Origin: Rhizobium aethiopicum
GTDB lineage: Bacteria; Pseudomonadota; Alphaproteobacteria; Rhizobiales; Rhizobiaceae
Length of the DNA: 64,000 bases
NCBI RefSeq assembly: GCF_900094625.1
Contig: NZ_FMAJ01000006.1
Coordinates: 62,001-126,000, forward strand
Reading direction: 5' to 3'
Part shown: piece after piece, positions 46,133 to 54,660 of the stretch
How positions within the stretch are numbered: the first letter of the stretch is position 1
Layout of the letters: every line of letters starts with the position of its first letter
Position numbers and translations under genes: made by a program
The notes under the pieces: model-generated
Seen by the model: only the letters and a program-made list of their open reading frames with translations
Told to the model about the DNA's origin: nothing
The model's database searches: none

Positions 46133-47221
46133 ATGCGGATCGCCTTCTATGCGCCGATGAAATCGCCGAACCATCCGGTGCCCTCCGGCGACCGGTTGAT
46201 GGCGCGGCTGTTGATCCGGGCATTGGAGCTTGCCGGACATCAGGTCGTGGTCATCTCCGAGTTTCGCACCCATGCCGCGACACCCGAAGCGGCAGCGGCG
46301 CTCGAACCTGCCATCTCAGCCGAGCTGGAACGGCTACGGTTGTCATGGAGATCCGAGCCTCGACCGGAGCTCTGGTTCTGCTACCACCCCTATTACAAAT
46401 CGCCCGATCCTTTCGGGCCGGTGATCTCGGCCGAATTCGCCATTCCCTATGTCACCGCCGAGGCCTCTTATGCGGCAAAACGCGACAAGACCGGCTGGGC
46501 GGCCCGGCAGAAGCGCGTGGGCGAGGCGGTCATGCGGGCGGCGGTGAATATCAGCTTCACCGAGCGTGACCGGGCCGGGCTTTGCGCCGCCTTTCCGCAG
46601 GCCCGACTTGCGGCTCTCAAACCCTTCATCGATCCGGTGCCGTTCGAGGCCGTGTCGCCGGCGCCCGATCCGATCCGGTTGATGACGGTCGCGATGATGC
46701 GGGCCGGCGACAAAATGGAAAGTTATGCGATGCTCGCAGAAGCATTGCGGCTGATCGAAGACCGGCCATGGACCCTTTCGCTCATTGGCGACGGGCCGAT
46801 GCGCCAGGAGGTGGAGGCGCTGTTTGCCGGGTTTGCCGGCCGCATCGAATGGCTGGGCCAGCAAGGTGAGGCCGAGATCGCCGGCTTGCTCGCGCGCGGC
46901 GGCGTCTATGTCTGGCCCGGCTGCGGCGAGGCCTATGGCCTTGCCTATCTCGAAGCCCAAGCCGCCGGCCTGCCTGTCGTAGCGCAGCAAACGGCGGGCG
47001 TGCCCGCCGTGGTCGAGGCCGGGGTGACCGGGCTGCTGACGCCGGAAGGCGATGTCACCGCCTATGCCGGGGCCGTCGCGGCCCTGCTCGCCGACGAAAA
47101 AAAGCGCGAAGCGATGGGTGAGGCGGCGCGGCGCTTCGTGCTGGAGGAGCGTTCGCTTGCGACGGCTGCCCGGGCCTTGGACGAAATTCTGCGCAACAGC
47201 GCAGCAACAGGGGTGAGGTGA
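46133..47221 (+). CDS. GT4-family glycosyltransferase
   Basis: A 362-residue GT-B enzyme. The N-terminus MRIAFYAPMKSPNHPVPSGD and loop SGDRLMARLLIRALE form the acceptor-side Rossmann domain; the C-terminal domain has WPGCGEAYGLAYLEAQAAGL, the GT4 EX7E-type donor site. The ATG at 46133 has GAGGG at good spacing; an ATG two codons earlier overlaps that site. It is coupled (TGATG) to the NodB-fold deacetylase that follows, so the two likely act on one glycan. The same pair is common in rhizobial genomes, but the product is not known. Confidence 0.87.
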   Translation: MRIAFYAPMKSPNHPVPSGDRLMARLLIRALELAGHQVVVISEFRTHAATPEAAAALEPAISAELERLRLSWRSEPRPELWFCYHPYYKSPDPFGPVISAEFAIPYVTAEASYAAKRDKTGWAARQKRVGEAVMRAAVNISFTERDRAGLCAAFPQARLAALKPFIDPVPFEAVSPAPDPIRLMTVAMMRAGDKMESYAMLAEALRLIEDRPWTLSLIGDGPMRQEVEALFAGFAGRIEWLGQQGEAEIAGLLARGGVYVWPGCGEAYGLAYLEAQAAGLPVVAQQTAGVPAVVEAGVTGLLTPEGDVTAYAGAVAALLADEKKREAMGEAARRFVLEERSLATAARALDEILRNSAATGVR

Positions 47222-47994
47222 TGAACGAAGCGATGAGCTGGGAACCGCTGCACCGCGAGCTCGACCGCTGGCGGGCTGCCGGCCGCGTGGCGCGGTTCTG
47301 GCTGCGGGACGACGATGCCGTCGAGCCGACGCCCGATCTGGAGCGGCTGCTGGTGCTGACCGGCGAGAACGGGATACCGCTGACGCTTGCCGTTATTCCC
47401 GGCTTGACCGGCGAGGCCTTGGCTGCGCGGCTGGCGGAGGAGGCGGGCGTCAGCGTTGCCGTGCATGGCTGGTCCCACACCAACCACGCCGGGCCTGAGC
47501 GCAAGAAGCAGGAACTCGGTGGGGAACGGCCGGCCGAGGTGGTGCTCGGCGAGCTGCGTGAAGGATTGCAGCGCCTGGAACGGCTGCATCCCGCCCGTTT
47601 CCTGCCGGTGCTGGTGCCGCCATGGAACAGGATCGACGCCACCCTCATCCCGGCATTGCCCCAACTCTCCTTCGCCGCGCTTTCGGTTTACGGGCGGGCA
47701 AGAGAGGGCGGGCCGATCCCGTTTCTCAACACCCATGTCGACATTATCGACTGGCACGGCACCCGTGGCGGTCGCAGGGAGGAGGAACTTGTGGCCGAGT
47801 TGGTCGCTGAGCTCGGCGACAGGTTTGCCGGTAACGACGAGCCCATCGGCCTTCTCACTCACCATCTGGTGCATGATGAGGTGGCCTGGGATTTCCTCTC
47901 GGCCTTGTTTGCGGCGACCGGTCGGCATCCCGCCGCCCAATGGTTGCCGGCGCCGGCGCTTCTCAAAGCCCGAAGCGTGGTGCATCAAACTTGA
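47221..47994 (+). CDS. NodB-fold polysaccharide deacetylase-like protein
   Basis: A 257-residue protein with the NodB/CE4 fold signatures: metal-binding Asp in FWLRDDDAVEP, HGWSH for the two His ligands, and PPWNRID for the arginine-proline motif. It also carries LLTHHLVHD near the end. CE4 enzymes remove N- or O-acetyl groups from glycans. There is no signal peptide, so it would act in the cytoplasm, unlike most CE4 enzymes. The ATG at 47221 overlaps the stop of the glycosyltransferase; the GTG one codon before is an alternative. Confidence 0.8.
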   Translation: MNEAMSWEPLHRELDRWRAAGRVARFWLRDDDAVEPTPDLERLLVLTGENGIPLTLAVIPGLTGEALAARLAEEAGVSVAVHGWSHTNHAGPERKKQELGGERPAEVVLGELREGLQRLERLHPARFLPVLVPPWNRIDATLIPALPQLSFAALSVYGRAREGGPIPFLNTHVDIIDWHGTRGGRREEELVAELVAELGDRFAGNDEPIGLLTHHLVHDEVAWDFLSALFAATGRHPAAQWLPAPALLKARSVVHQT

Positions 47995-48032
47995 TTATAC
48001 GCCGCGGGCGACATTGCAATTAAAGCCGTCGA

Positions 48033-48908
48033 TCAGCCTGTATGAACGCGTCCGAGGAAGTCCCGCGTGAGTGCTGCGACTTCCTCCAGATGCGTCTCGA
48101 GCAGCCAATGCCCGCCGTCGAGCAGATGCAGTTCGGCATCCGGCAAATCGCGGAGATAGGCTCGTGCCGATTTTTCCGGCATATAGTGGTCGTTCGGCCC
48201 CCAGACGATCAAGGTCGGCGGGCTGTTTTCCCGGAGATATTTCCGGTGCTCGGGAAACCAGGCGCGGTTCTCCTTCAGTCCGGCGATCAGGTCGATGGCG
48301 ATTTCCTTGCGCCGCGGCGTGATCAGTGACCAGTGCAGCCTCCAGAGATCCGGCGGGATGGTGTCGGCCAGAGGCGGCGACAGGTCGTTGAGGAATTCCT
48401 CCCTGAAAGTCTCCTCGCTGATCGCATCCGCCAGCGCCTTCCTCATTTCTGCCCGCGGTAGCGTCCAGGTCGCCTCGATATCCTTATATTTCGCGCCGAG
48501 GGCGTCCTCGTAGGGGATATCGCCGTTCTGGATGATCAGCGCCGCGATGCGTTTGGGGTTTCTGATCGCCAGTCGCGCTCCGATCGGCGAGCCGAAATCA
48601 TGGAGGTAAAGGGCGAAGCGGTCGATTTCGACCGCGCCGGTGAAGGCCTCCAGCCAGGCGGCATAGCCATCGAAGCTGTAGTCGAAATCGTCAGGCGTGC
48701 CGCTGTAGCCGGCGCCCGGAAAATCCGGTGCAATCAGGCGCCAGCGGTCGCCAAGGCGCGGCATGAGATTGCGAAATTCATAGGACGAGCAGGGATAGCC
48801 GTGCGGCAGCAACAGGACCGGCGCCTCCTGCGGACCGGCCTCGCGGTAAAACGTCTCGATGCCTGCGACCGTGACAAAGCGATGCCGGACGAGAGCCGCC
48901 GCCTTCAC
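48033..48908 (-). CDS. Alpha/beta hydrolase of the epoxide hydrolase/haloalkane dehalogenase type
   Basis: A 291-residue alpha/beta hydrolase. The nucleophile is Asp in LYLHDFGSPIG, the HD(W/F)G motif of epoxide hydrolases and haloalkane dehalogenases rather than the Ser of esterases. The oxyanion region is HGYPCSSYEF, the acid Asp is likely in VWGPNDHY, and the base His is in LDGGHWLLE. Substrate unknown. The GTG start has a very good AGGAGG site and overlaps the stop of the upstream GFA-family gene (GTGA). Codons further upstream lie inside that gene and are rejected. Confidence 0.85.
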   Translation of the reverse strand: MKAAALVRHRFVTVAGIETFYREAGPQEAPVLLLPHGYPCSSYEFRNLMPRLGDRWRLIAPDFPGAGYSGTPDDFDYSFDGYAAWLEAFTGAVEIDRFALYLHDFGSPIGARLAIRNPKRIAALIIQNGDIPYEDALGAKYKDIEATWTLPRAEMRKALADAISEETFREEFLNDLSPPLADTIPPDLWRLHWSLITPRRKEIAIDLIAGLKENRAWFPEHRKYLRENSPPTLIVWGPNDHYMPEKSARAYLRDLPDAELHLLDGGHWLLETHLEEVAALTRDFLGRVHTG

Positions 48909-49279
48909 TTCCGGTCCTCCTGATATTGCTCGGCGCCCTCCACCGGTCGCAGCCACGCTTCGCGGCGTTTGATCCAGAGTTCGTAGCGCGGCACCAAGGG
49001 CGTCGGCGCCTCAGAGAGGGCGCCGAGCTTGATTTCCGCCTCTTCGTCATCGGCGGAAAACAGACGCGAACCGCAGCCGGTGCAGAAGCGTCGGCCGTGG
49101 AATTCGGCCGTTTCGCCGGAATGTTCGAACTGGCCGGCGGGCCAGATGCCGTAGAAGGTGAAGGCCGAACCGCTTTCTTTCCGGCAGTCGGTGCAATGAC
49201 AGATGCCGACGCGCAAGGGTTCGCCTCTTACAGAAAGCTTCACCTGCCCGCAAAGGCATTGTCCGGAAAACACACTCAT
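48905..49279 (-). CDS. GFA-family zinc protein (Mss4-like fold)
   Basis: A 124-residue protein of the glutathione-dependent formaldehyde-activating (GFA) family. The zinc ligands are CLCGQV, CHCTDC and CTGCGS. Despite the name, most relatives have unknown substrates; related proteins act on small aldehyde or thiol adducts. It overlaps the downstream hydrolase by four bases, so the pair is co-translated and could be a small detoxification unit. ATG at 49279 has no strong ribosome site but is the family start. Confidence 0.87.
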   Translation of the reverse strand: MSVFSGQCLCGQVKLSVRGEPLRVGICHCTDCRKESGSAFTFYGIWPAGQFEHSGETAEFHGRRFCTGCGSRLFSADDEEAEIKLGALSEAPTPLVPRYELWIKRREAWLRPVEGAEQYQEDRK

Positions 49280-49390
49280 GGTCGAGACCCCGTTTCATCG
49301 ATCTGCGCTGCCGGGGAAACGGTCAGGGCCGGCATCTGTTCCGTCAGCAAGGCACGAACGGGCCGGCACCTGATTGCGCGGGCGCAGCGC

Positions 49391-50221
49391 CTAAATCACA
49401 ACGGTCTGGTTGTCGCGGGCGGCGAAGGCGCCGGGGAAAGCGGCCTCCGCTTGCGCTTCCATCTCGGCCAGCTGTTCGTCCGTGCGGGAGGGGGCGTGGT
49501 GGAACAGGGCGAAGCGTTTAGCGCCTGCCATCCTGGCGAGCTCGGTGCCGTGCTCCCAGGTCGAATGGCCGAAGCCCTTGAAGCGCTGCATTTCGTCTTC
49601 ATTGTAGGTGCAGTCGTAGACGACGAGATCGGCACCCTGCATCATCTCCAGGGAGACAGGATCATAGCTGCCGGGAATATGTTCGATGTCGTAGATGAGA
49701 GCGATCGAACGACCCTGCCACTCGATGCGGTAGCCGATGGCGCCGCCCGGATGGTTCAGCGTGAATGTCCTGATCTTGATGCCCTCATGCGGGGTCAGAA
49801 CCTGACCGGAATGGAAATCGCGGAAGTTCATCGTCGCCTGACAGATGTCGGTCTTGACCGGAAACCAGGGCGGGCTGATGAATTGCTCGACCATTTCCCT
49901 TGTGCTCATCTTGCCGTCGAGATGGCCGGACCAGATGTTGACGTTGATCGAAGGATAATAGATCGCCTTGAAGAACGGCAGGCCGATGATGTGGTCGTAG
50001 TGGCAGTGGCTGAAGAACAGATCAACGTCACTGACGCCGTCGGCAAGCAGCGATAGCCCTGCCTCTCGCAGGCCGGAGCCGGCGTCGAAAAGCATCCGAT
50101 GTTTTCCGCAGCGAATCTCGATGCAGGAGGTATTGCCGCCGTAGCGGTCGAATTCGGGGCCTGATACGGGAATACTGCCGCGGACACCCCAAAATTTAAC
50201 TTGAAACAGTTCTGTCGTCAT
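49391..50221 (-). CDS. MBL-fold metallohydrolase (class II phosphodiesterase-like)
   Basis: A 276-residue metallo-beta-lactamase-fold enzyme. The metal site is HCHYDH (HxHxDH), with further ligands in LNHPGG and the YDIEH/VYDCTY region and the closing FHHAPS. The N-terminus KFWGVRGSIPVSG with YGGNTSC is characteristic of the phosphoribosyl/cAMP-phosphodiesterase-like subgroup. Given three cyclase-type genes nearby, a cyclic nucleotide phosphodiesterase is conceivable, but RNA or phosphonate hydrolysis is equally possible. No membrane or signal sequence. Confidence 0.85.
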   Translation of the reverse strand: MTTELFQVKFWGVRGSIPVSGPEFDRYGGNTSCIEIRCGKHRMLFDAGSGLREAGLSLLADGVSDVDLFFSHCHYDHIIGLPFFKAIYYPSINVNIWSGHLDGKMSTREMVEQFISPPWFPVKTDICQATMNFRDFHSGQVLTPHEGIKIRTFTLNHPGGAIGYRIEWQGRSIALIYDIEHIPGSYDPVSLEMMQGADLVVYDCTYNEDEMQRFKGFGHSTWEHGTELARMAGAKRFALFHHAPSRTDEQLAEMEAQAEAAFPGAFAARDNQTVVI

Positions 50222-50548
50222 CGTTTTTCAAACCGGCCTTCCCGCATCGCCATCGTAATCATAGTTCATCCCGATGCGAAGCAGCAGAATTCCACGAGTT
50301 TGCCTGCGCCCCCTTTCAATCTCCTAACCGCTAGCGGAAGAAGAAGTATATTCTCCTAAGCAATCGGCTTTCGCTTCGGAAAGCAACCCAATATGGTTGG
50401 TTTTCGGTAAATGGTCTGCTCGGGCGGGGCGTTTTCCGCAAGTCATGTCTATTAGATGGTTGCGCGCGATCGAAAAAACAATTGCCGCCATATTGCGTCG
50501 AATCCACGCCCTTCGGCTCTGCCGCCGCCAGGACTTCGGGCTGCCATC
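50222..50548. other. 327-bp gap between the MBL hydrolase and pcaB, nothing recognised
   Basis: The upstream hydrolase and the end of pcaB flank this gap; pcaB is transcribed into it from the right. An open frame from 50442 would start with MSIRWLRAIEK but runs on antisense to pcaB, without homology. No terminator hairpin with a T-run was seen. Confidence 0.4.
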
Positions 50549-51595
50549 TCAGCCGTTACCAAGTCTCTGGATATTGCCCATCAGCTCTTTCGCCAGCCGC
50601 AGGCTGGCGGCGGTCGCCATCGTCATCTCGGGCAGGAGCAGCCATTCGAGTGTCCAGGCGGCACCCGAGCGTTCCTGTTCGTGGACGAGGGACTGGTGGA
50701 TGCCCGATAGGACCGTGGCATTGAAACGGGCGAGCGAGACCAGAACTTCGGCGGCAACCGGGTTCTGCTTGTGTGCCATCGCCGAAGAGGTGCCGCCGCC
50801 TGAGATCTCGATCTCGCCGCCTATCTCGGCGAGCAGGGCGATATCCTGCCCCATCTTGCCGAGGCTGCCGGAGATCGATGCGAACAGGCCGGCGATATCG
50901 GCGATCGGCAGACGCGCGCTCTGCCACTGCCTAGTGTCGGTGAGGCCGAGCTCCTGGGCGAGCGAAGCACGCACGGCCGCAGCCTGCGGTCCAAGCTTGT
51001 CGAGCGTGCCGGCGGCGCCTCCGAACTGGACGGGGAAGCTCTGCTCGGTCAGGCGGTCCCGATAGGTCGCGAGCGGCGCGCGCCAAGCGTCGAGACGGTC
51101 GGAGACGGTAATCGGGATCGCCGCCTGCATACGGGTATGGCCCATCAGGCGGTTGCCGCCGAACCGCCGGTCGAACCCATCGAGCGCCGCGACTATCGCC
51201 GAGAGCCGGCCAGCAAACAGGAAGACCACCGCTTTCAGACGGATCATCAGGCTGGTGTCGATCACATCCTGGCTGGTGGCGCCGAGATGCAGGTTTTTAC
51301 CGGCTTCCTCGCCGACCGCGGCGCGCAGCTGCTTGACGAGGTCGGGGACAACGACACCGTCTTTTGCCGTGGCCGAGCGAAGGCTGGTGAGATTCGGAGA
51401 AAAATCGGCGCAGGCTTGGGCAATCTTCCTTGCGGCTTCGCCGGGGATGAGGCCGTGCACAGCTTCGGCCCTGGCGAGCGCGGCCTCGAAGGATAGCATG
51501 GCGCGAATATCGGCTTCGGCGGAGAAGTAAGGCGCGATTTCATCGTCGCCAACGAGGCCGGAAAGGAAGGGGTGGTCGAAGGGTGATGCGGTCAT
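50549..51595 (-). CDS. pcaB: 3-carboxy-cis,cis-muconate cycloisomerase
   Basis: A 348-residue member of the fumarase/aspartase superfamily. The signature GGGTSSAMAHKQNPVAAE is the mobile active-site loop, and GATSQDVIDTS and GHTRMQAA are the other two conserved regions. It lactonises beta-carboxymuconate to gamma-carboxymuconolactone in protocatechuate breakdown. At 348 residues it is shorter than the 450-residue Pseudomonas enzyme, as usual in rhizobia. Last gene of the pcaDCHGB operon, 173 bp after pcaG with a repeat in between. An ATG one codon earlier (51598) is also possible. Confidence 0.93.
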   Translation of the reverse strand: MTASPFDHPFLSGLVGDDEIAPYFSAEADIRAMLSFEAALARAEAVHGLIPGEAARKIAQACADFSPNLTSLRSATAKDGVVVPDLVKQLRAAVGEEAGKNLHLGATSQDVIDTSLMIRLKAVVFLFAGRLSAIVAALDGFDRRFGGNRLMGHTRMQAAIPITVSDRLDAWRAPLATYRDRLTEQSFPVQFGGAAGTLDKLGPQAAAVRASLAQELGLTDTRQWQSARLPIADIAGLFASISGSLGKMGQDIALLAEIGGEIEISGGGTSSAMAHKQNPVAAEVLVSLARFNATVLSGIHQSLVHEQERSGAAWTLEWLLLPEMTMATAASLRLAKELMGNIQRLGNG

Positions 51596-51613
51596 CATTT
51601 GCTCGTTGTGGTG

Positions 51614-51733
51614 GTGGCCCCTTCATCCGGCTTCCTCCACCTTCTCCCCGTTGGGGAGAAGGGGACTCGGGGCGATCTCGCGTGGCACTATTCCCCTCTC
51701 CCCAGCGGGAAGAGGGCAGGGTGAGGGGGCCAC
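51614..51733. repeat. RIME-like palindromic intergenic repeat (copy C)
   Basis: Bounded by GTGGCCCC (51614-51621) and an inverted GGGGCCAC at the right end, with an internal CCTTCTCCCC-GTT-GGGGAGAAGG palindrome near 51642-51664 and a second partial palindrome near 51693. It sits inside the pca operon between pcaG and pcaB, so it is transcribed and may fold in the mRNA. Confidence 0.65.
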
Positions 51734-51771
51734 TTGCGCGAAGCTCTCCGAATAAATAGCCCGCCTATCCC

Positions 51772-52383
51772 TCAAATATCCAGAAACACGGTCTCCTTCG
51801 GCCCCTGCAGATGGATGTCGAAATGACAGGTCGCGTCGTCGCGGGTGGCGACCATGGTTGCGACGCGCTCGCGATGTTCGATGCGGGACAGCAGCGGGTC
51901 GCTGGCGTTGGCTTCCGTCTCCTCCGGGAAATACATGCGGGTATGCAGGCCGATATTGATGCCGCGAGCGACGATCCAGAGGGTGATGTGCGGAGCCTGT
52001 CTGCGGCCGTCCTTGAAGGGAACGGGGCCGGGTTTGATAGTTTCGAAGCTGTAGATACCGTCTTCGGCGCGAGTCGGACAGCGGCCCCAGCCGGCAAAAT
52101 TCGGATCGGCGGCGCCGCGCGTTTCCGAGGGGCTGTTGTAAAGGCCGGCGCTGTCGGCCTGCCAGATCTCGACGACGGCGTCGCGCACCAGGGCGCCAGC
52201 GCCGTCGAAAATGCGGCCGGTGACGGTGATGCGTTCGCCGAGCGTTTTGTCGTTGACCATCTGCGCGCCCAGATCGCAGTCATAGACGCCCGTTATGTCG
52301 CAGAAATTCGGCGTCAGGCCGATATGGACGTAAGGACCTGCCGTCTGCGACGGGGTTTCCTTGAGATAACCGAGCTGCTGCAT
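51772..52383 (-). CDS. pcaG: Protocatechuate 3,4-dioxygenase, alpha subunit
   Basis: A 203-residue subunit. TPSQTAGPYVHIGL at the N-terminus and VTGRIFDGAGALVRDAVVEIWQADSAG are conserved in both dioxygenase subunits. The iron ligands of the beta subunit are not all present here, as expected for the alpha chain, which shapes the pocket. With PcaH it cleaves the protocatechuate ring between the hydroxyls. The gene begins 2 bp after the pcaH stop. Confidence 0.95.
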   Translation of the reverse strand: MQQLGYLKETPSQTAGPYVHIGLTPNFCDITGVYDCDLGAQMVNDKTLGERITVTGRIFDGAGALVRDAVVEIWQADSAGLYNSPSETRGAADPNFAGWGRCPTRAEDGIYSFETIKPGPVPFKDGRRQAPHITLWIVARGINIGLHTRMYFPEETEANASDPLLSRIEHRERVATMVATRDDATCHFDIHLQGPKETVFLDI

Positions 52384-52385
52384 GG

Positions 52386-53135
52386 TCAGTTGCCCTCCAG
52401 CCTGTTTTCGAACATCGTCGAGCGGCGGCCGCGCAGCACGATATCGAATTTATAGGCACGTGAATCCATCGGAATGGTGTTGCCCCAGTCGAGCGGCGCG
52501 ATCAGCTGCTCGATCGCCGCCTTGTCGGGGATGGTGCCGACGATCGGACATTTCCAGATCATCGGATCGCCCTCGAAATACATCTGGGTGATCAGGCGCT
52601 GGGCAAAGCCGTGGCCGAAGATCGAGAAATGGATATGGGCGGGGCGCCAGTCGTTGACGCCGTTCGGCCAGGGATAGGCGCCGGGCCGCACGGTGCGGAA
52701 ATGGTAGCGGCCCTCCTCATCGGTGATGGCGCGACCGCAGCCGCCGAAATTCGGGTCGATCGCCGCCAGATAGGTTTCCTTCTTGTGGCGGTAGCGGCCG
52801 CCGGCATTGGCCTGCCAGAATTCGACCAGCGCGCCGGCCACCGGCTTGGCGCGCTCGTCGAGCACACGGCCGTGGACGATGATACGCTCGCCGATGGCGC
52901 TTTCGCCGGGCCGCGCATAATTCAGGATCAGGTCGTTGTCGAGTTCGCCGATGATCGAATGGCCGAAGACCGGGCCGGTCGTTTCGGAGATCGTGCCGTC
53001 GAGCGACAGCAGCGCGCGCTGCGGCGCGCGCAGCACCGAGGTTTTGTAGCCGGGGGTCAGCGCCGGCGCGTGCCAGGCGCGGTCGCGGGCGAAGAAGGCG
53101 CCGGTCTCCGGCTTGCTGTTTGCGCGTTCGGACAT
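52386..53135 (-). CDS. pcaH: Protocatechuate 3,4-dioxygenase, beta subunit
   Basis: A 249-residue catalytic subunit. The non-heme iron ligands are recognisable: Tyr in GGRYRHK, Tyr in GAYPWPNG, and the two His in RPAHIHFS. It forms the active site with PcaG and performs intradiol ring cleavage to 3-carboxy-cis,cis-muconate. It is 9 bp downstream of pcaC. Confidence 0.96.
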   Translation of the reverse strand: MSERANSKPETGAFFARDRAWHAPALTPGYKTSVLRAPQRALLSLDGTISETTGPVFGHSIIGELDNDLILNYARPGESAIGERIIVHGRVLDERAKPVAGALVEFWQANAGGRYRHKKETYLAAIDPNFGGCGRAITDEEGRYHFRTVRPGAYPWPNGVNDWRPAHIHFSIFGHGFAQRLITQMYFEGDPMIWKCPIVGTIPDKAAIEQLIAPLDWGNTIPMDSRAYKFDIVLRGRRSTMFENRLEGN

Positions 53136-53144
53136 GTCTCCCCC

Positions 53145-53549
53145 TCAGGCCGCCTTTTCGGCGTCCATCTCTGCAAAGGCCTGCTTGGCAATCTTGATGG
53201 CGTGATTGGCGGCGGGAACGCCGGCATAGATCGCCACATGTAACAGCGCCTCGCAGATATCCTCGCGGCTCGCACCGGTATTGGCAGTGGCGCGCACATG
53301 CATGGCGACCTCCTCATCCTGACCGAGTGCTGCGAGCAGGGCGATGGTGACGATCGAACGCTCGCGCTTGGTCAGCGCCGGACGCGACCAGACATGCCCC
53401 CAGGCGGCCTCGGTGATCAACTCCTGGAACGGGCGGTCGAAGCCAGTCTCGGCGGCAGCGGCGCGGTCGACATGGGCGTCGCCGAGCACGGCGCGGCGGG
53501 TCGCCATGCCTTGTCGGTAGCGTTCGGAGGGGGAGGCGGTCTCGTTCAT
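53145..53549 (-). CDS. pcaC: 4-carboxymuconolactone decarboxylase
   Basis: A 134-residue enzyme of the CMD/AhpD fold. The family segments FQELITEAAWGHVWSRP, LTKRERSIVTIALL and EVAMHVRATANTGASREDI are present, including the His of the active site. It decarboxylates gamma-carboxymuconolactone to the enol-lactone for PcaD. The ATG overlaps the pcaD stop codon (ATGA). A longer frame upstream lies inside pcaD and is not used. Confidence 0.95.
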   Translation of the reverse strand: MNETASPSERYRQGMATRRAVLGDAHVDRAAAAETGFDRPFQELITEAAWGHVWSRPALTKRERSIVTIALLAALGQDEEVAMHVRATANTGASREDICEALLHVAIYAGVPAANHAIKIAKQAFAEMDAEKAA

Positions 53550-54355
53550 GGGCTGCTTTCTCCAGGCGAAATCGATGTGAGGAAGGCGCGCAGAATCGCC
53601 GTCAGCGCCTCCGGCTGCTCGACGCAGGGAATATGGGCGCAATCGCGGATGACCTCGTAACGGGCGCCCGGGATCAGCCGCGCCGCGGAAAGCACCAGAT
53701 CGGGCGGCGTCGAGCCGTCCTGGTCGCCGACGATGCAGATTGCGGGCACGGCGATCGACTTGGCCGCTTCGGTGAGATCTGCGTCGCGGATCGCTTCGCA
53801 GGCGGCGACATAACCCTCGACGGGCTGGCGTGTCAGCATGTTGCAATAGCCGGAATAGGCGGTGTTCTCGGGCCGGCGGAAGGCCGGCGTGAACCAGCGT
53901 TCCATCACGGCGTCGACGATGCTGCCGATGCCCTTGTCTTCGACGGCGGCGATGCGGGCGTTCCAGCTCTCAGCCGTGCCGATCTTATGGGCGGTGTCGC
54001 AAAGAATGAGAGCGCCGACGAGGTCCGGCCGTCGCTGCGTCAGCGACTGGGCGATGAGGCCGCCGACCGAGAGACCGCAGATGACGGCGTTCTTAACCGA
54101 CAGCAGATCGAGCAGGCCGGCGAGATCGGTCGCATGGTCCTCGATCGACGAGGGCAGCTGGCCGACGTCGGAAAGGCCGTGGCCGCGTTTATCGTAAAGC
54201 ACGACGGCATAATCGCCGGCAAGCCGCACCACGACATCGCGCCAGATGCGGAAATCCGTCCCGAGCGAATTGATGAAGACTATCACCGGCCGGTCGGGGG
54301 GCGCGCCGATGAGCTGATAATGGATCGTCGCGTCGTTTATGCGGGCGAATTGCAC
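53546..54355 (-). CDS. pcaD: 3-oxoadipate enol-lactonase
   Basis: A 269-residue alpha/beta hydrolase. The nucleophile Ser is in ICGLSVGGLIAQ, the acid Asp in VGDQDGST and the His in RDCAHIPC. It opens 3-oxoadipate enol-lactone to 3-oxoadipate. It is the first gene of the pca operon. The GTG at 54355 is chosen because GAGGAG lies directly upstream and the domain begins there; the frame from 54421 would include the leader. Confidence 0.95.
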   Translation of the reverse strand: MQFARINDATIHYQLIGAPPDRPVIVFINSLGTDFRIWRDVVVRLAGDYAVVLYDKRGHGLSDVGQLPSSIEDHATDLAGLLDLLSVKNAVICGLSVGGLIAQSLTQRRPDLVGALILCDTAHKIGTAESWNARIAAVEDKGIGSIVDAVMERWFTPAFRRPENTAYSGYCNMLTRQPVEGYVAACEAIRDADLTEAAKSIAVPAICIVGDQDGSTPPDLVLSAARLIPGARYEVIRDCAHIPCVEQPEALTAILRAFLTSISPGESSP

Positions 54356-54427
54356 GTCGCTCTCCTCGCTCTTTGGGTCGCCATGGTCGGTCGTGAGTCC
54401 CAGCTGCCCGATTCGCGCCAATGACTG

Positions 54428-54561
54428 CCCCTCACCCTAACCCTCTCCCGGTAAACGGGGCGAGGGGACGTGCCCAACGCAACGTTGAGAGGGAGAAAGT
54501 CGGTGCGGCATGTCCCTTCTCCCCGCGAGCGGGGAGAAGGTGGCGGCAGCCGGATGAGGGG
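54428..54561. repeat. RIME-like palindromic intergenic repeat (copy D)
   Basis: Bounded by CCCCTCA and TGAGGGG inverted ends, with an internal CCTTCTCCCCGC-GA-GCGGGGAGAAGG palindrome near 54513-54538. It lies between the divergent pcaD and pcaQ genes, taking up almost half of that 305-bp region and separating the pcaD start from any activator site near pcaQ. Confidence 0.65.
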
Positions 54562-54637
54562 CTGGCTCACGTAGCGTTCCACTCGCAAAACTGAATGGTT
54601 GATCCGGTTAAGTAAAATGATATTTTAAGGCATTTCA

Positions 54638-54653
54638 ATAACCAGAGAGTTAT
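54638..54653. promoter_or_regulatory. Candidate PcaQ-binding site
   Basis: ATAACC-AGAG-AGTTAT matches the reported rhizobial PcaQ box ATAACC-N4-GGTTAA in the first half fully and four of six in the second. It lies just before the pcaQ start codon, which suits autoregulation, but it is about 290 bp from pcaD because of the intervening repeat. A second GGTTAA half-site is at 54606-54611. Confidence 0.4.
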
Positions 54654-54660
54654 GGAAGCG

